Part shown: one piece after another, positions 63,185 to 64,000 of the stretch
Numbering within the stretch: position 1 is the first letter of the stretch
Layout of the letters: each line of letters starts with the position of its first letter
Source: Gracilimonas sp040904925
Lineage (GTDB): Bacteria > Bacteroidota > Rhodothermia > Balneolales > Balneolaceae
NCBI GenBank assembly: GCA_040904925.1
Contig: JBBDSP010000014.1
Span: 54,425 to 118,424, forward strand
Direction of reading: 5' to 3'
DNA length: 64,000 nucleotides
Translations under genes and position numbers: made by a program
The notes under the pieces: generated by a model
What the model was told of the DNA's origin: nothing
Seen by the model: only the letters and a program-made list of their open reading frames with translations
Databases searched by the model: none

Positions 63185-63592
63185 ATGAAATTATTACAAA
63201 AACTTACTCTGAAATCTACCTACGAAGAAGTCGAGAAAGTAGAAGGACTTCTGAATAGTTTACAAAGTGAACTAGGCTTCAATGATGAGTTTTATGCACG
63301 TCTGATGCTCGCTGTCTCCGAAGCTGCGACCAATGGTATAGTTCACGGAAATCAGCTGGATAAAACCAAAACCGTAGAGGTCTCTGCTTTTCGTGATGGT
63401 GATATGCTGATCATTGAAACACTTGACCAGGGTGCTGGTTTTGATCCGGACACTCTGCCCGATCCTCTTGCCAAAGAGAACCTTCTCAAAACCAGCGGCC
63501 GCGGAGTTTTCCTAATGGAAGAATATGCCGATGAAGTTGAGTATTCCGAAGGCGGAACCAAGCTCATTTTAAAGTTTAAGCTATCTGACTAA
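63185..63592 (+). CDS. RsbW-like ATP-binding protein (HATPase_c_2)
   Basis: A 135-residue GHKL ATPase. MLAVSEAATNGIVHGNQLD (about 42-60) is the N box with the Mg-binding Asn, and IETLDQGAGFDPDTL and GRGVFLMEEYADEVEY form the G boxes. RsbW/SpoIIAB-type proteins are kinases and anti-sigma factors in partner-switching systems, usually paired with an STAS antagonist; none is adjacent. Begins 3 bp after gdhA, so it is co-transcribed with it. The partner must be elsewhere. Confidence 0.88.
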   Translation: MKLLQKLTLKSTYEEVEKVEGLLNSLQSELGFNDEFYARLMLAVSEAATNGIVHGNQLDKTKTVEVSAFRDGDMLIIETLDQGAGFDPDTLPDPLAKENLLKTSGRGVFLMEEYADEVEYSEGGTKLILKFKLSD

Positions 63593-63596
63593 AATT

Positions 63597-63896
63597 ATGC
63601 ACTACCTCTTGTTCTACCATACTTCTCCAGATTACCTGAAACGCAGAAGTGAATTCCGAACCAAGCATTTACAATTGGCTTGGGATGCCTATGAACGAGG
63701 TGAGCTGATCCACGGCGGTGCACTTAAAGATCCGGATGCCGGTGCTGTGTTGTTATTTCAGGGAGATTCTCCTGAAATAGCTGAGTCCTTTGCCAAAAAT
63801 GATCCTTACGTGAAAAACGGTCTTGTTGAAAAGTGGGAAGTTCAGGAATGGATAACTGTTGTAGGCGACGAGGCGAGTACGCCCATAAGACCTTAG
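63597..63896 (+). CDS. YciI-like protein
   Basis: A 99-residue protein of the YciI/DGPF alpha-beta barrel fold: HYLLFYHTSPDYLKRRSEFR at the start, LIHGGALKDPDAGAVLLFQG and FAKNDPYVKNGLVEKWEVQEW. The conserved His-Asp pair (HT/SP and NDPYV) marks the putative catalytic pocket; the reaction is unknown. Four bases after the RsbW-like gene, completing the operon. Confidence 0.85.
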   Translation: MHYLLFYHTSPDYLKRRSEFRTKHLQLAWDAYERGELIHGGALKDPDAGAVLLFQGDSPEIAESFAKNDPYVKNGLVEKWEVQEWITVVGDEASTPIRP

Positions 63897-63942
63897 ATCA
63901 TTTAACCCCTCTGCACTGAAAGTCCCGGGTTCCTCACAGCAT

Positions 63943-64000
63943 TGGTGGTCTTATACTGATATAGGTTGACACAATTTAAGGAGTCAACCGATGAAAAATA
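63943..64000 (+). mobile_element. Possible insertion-sequence left end with truncated gene start
   Basis: ATG at 63991 (ATGAAAAATA) runs off the window, with AAGGAG at 63978-63983 seven bases before it. GGTTGAC (63964-63970) and GTCAACC (63983-63989) are perfect complements that bracket the ribosome-binding site. From memory, the ATACTGATATAGGTTGACA stretch (63954-63972) resembles the terminal inverted repeat of IS3-type elements, so the gene may be a transposase OrfA. Too little remains for certainty; an ordinary gene is also possible. Confidence 0.35.

Noticed and set aside
63897..63942. Possible tRNA fragment (CCCGGGTTCC)
   Set aside because: No acceptor, D or anticodon stem can be drawn around it.
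1..64000. CRISPR array, prophage or restriction system
   Set aside because: No regularly spaced direct repeats, phage structural genes or methyltransferase/endonuclease pairs seen; the HNH protein at 59849 stands alone.

Overview
The window looks like chromosomal DNA of a marine or halophilic member of the Balneolota/Rhodothermota branch next to Bacteroidota. This is inferred from gene content: two SusC/SusD pairs, a DUF5916 outer-membrane protein, DUF4097 pairs, a sortilin-type (VPS10) beta-propeller protein, DUF4412, a NamZ-type DUF1343 lipoprotein and a PA0069-type radical SAM protein, with Bacteroidota-like TAnnTTTG -7 boxes upstream of some genes. Base composition is moderately AT-rich. 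Coding density is high, and most gaps hold recognisable terminators. I saw no rRNA, tRNA or CRISPR array.

Layout. 1-3.3 kb: truncated lipoprotein, D-amino-acid oxidase-like flavoenzyme, a small DUF2805-type protein, a Bax-inhibitor-1 membrane protein and a YgaP-like small membrane protein. 3.3-9.3 kb: a minus-strand envelope module of ECF sigma factor, HEAT-like membrane anti-sigma candidate, two secreted DUF4097 proteins and a DUF5916 barrel. 9.5-13.6 kb: Tex and a GAF-PAS-PAS HisKA_2 sensor kinase. 13.7-14.6 kb: an intact REP-associated tyrosine transposase (RAYT) flanked by REP-like double hairpins. 14.6-24.2 kb: amino-acid and wall metabolism, with an ArgD-type aminotransferase, a DUF2971 protein, AnmK, a threonine synthase carrying a C-terminal LeuA-type regulatory domain, and a lysC-dapB-dapA-dapD operon. 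24.4-28.2 kb: DUF819 permease, a beta-lactamase-fold pseudoenzyme, a DUF3592-like protein and an RsmI-like methyltransferase. 28.4-36.3 kb: SusC/SusD pair and a VPS10 propeller protein. 36.4-45.5 kb: ankyrin protein, radical SAM protein, amidohydrolase, pyrG-nudix pair, GDPD, RlmB and NamZ-like lipoprotein. 45.6-52.1 kb: ndk, a class III cyclase, mgsA-yyaL pair, and a second ECF sigma/RskA-type anti-sigma pair. 52.2-56.7 kb: a second SusD/SusC pair. 57.1-64 kb: DUF4412 protein, MnmA, DsrE-like protein, HNH endonuclease, a divergent PiT-like permease, and an operon of glutamate dehydrogenase, an RsbW-like ATPase and a YciI-like protein. The last ~60 bases look like the beginning of another gene, possibly an insertion sequence.

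Functional themes. The aspartate family is concentrated here: LysC, DapA, DapB and DapD feed lysine and diaminopimelate, the ArgD-like enzyme could supply the succinyl-DAP aminotransferase step, and the threonine branch ends in an unusual fused threonine synthase. Cell-wall salvage is represented by AnmK and a NamZ-like protein. The most unusual items are the threonine synthase-LeuA fusion, the RAYT/REP island, a family of long intergenic palindromes, the degenerate beta-lactamase-like protein and the divergent PiT-like permease. No complete undescribed defence or mobile system is evident.
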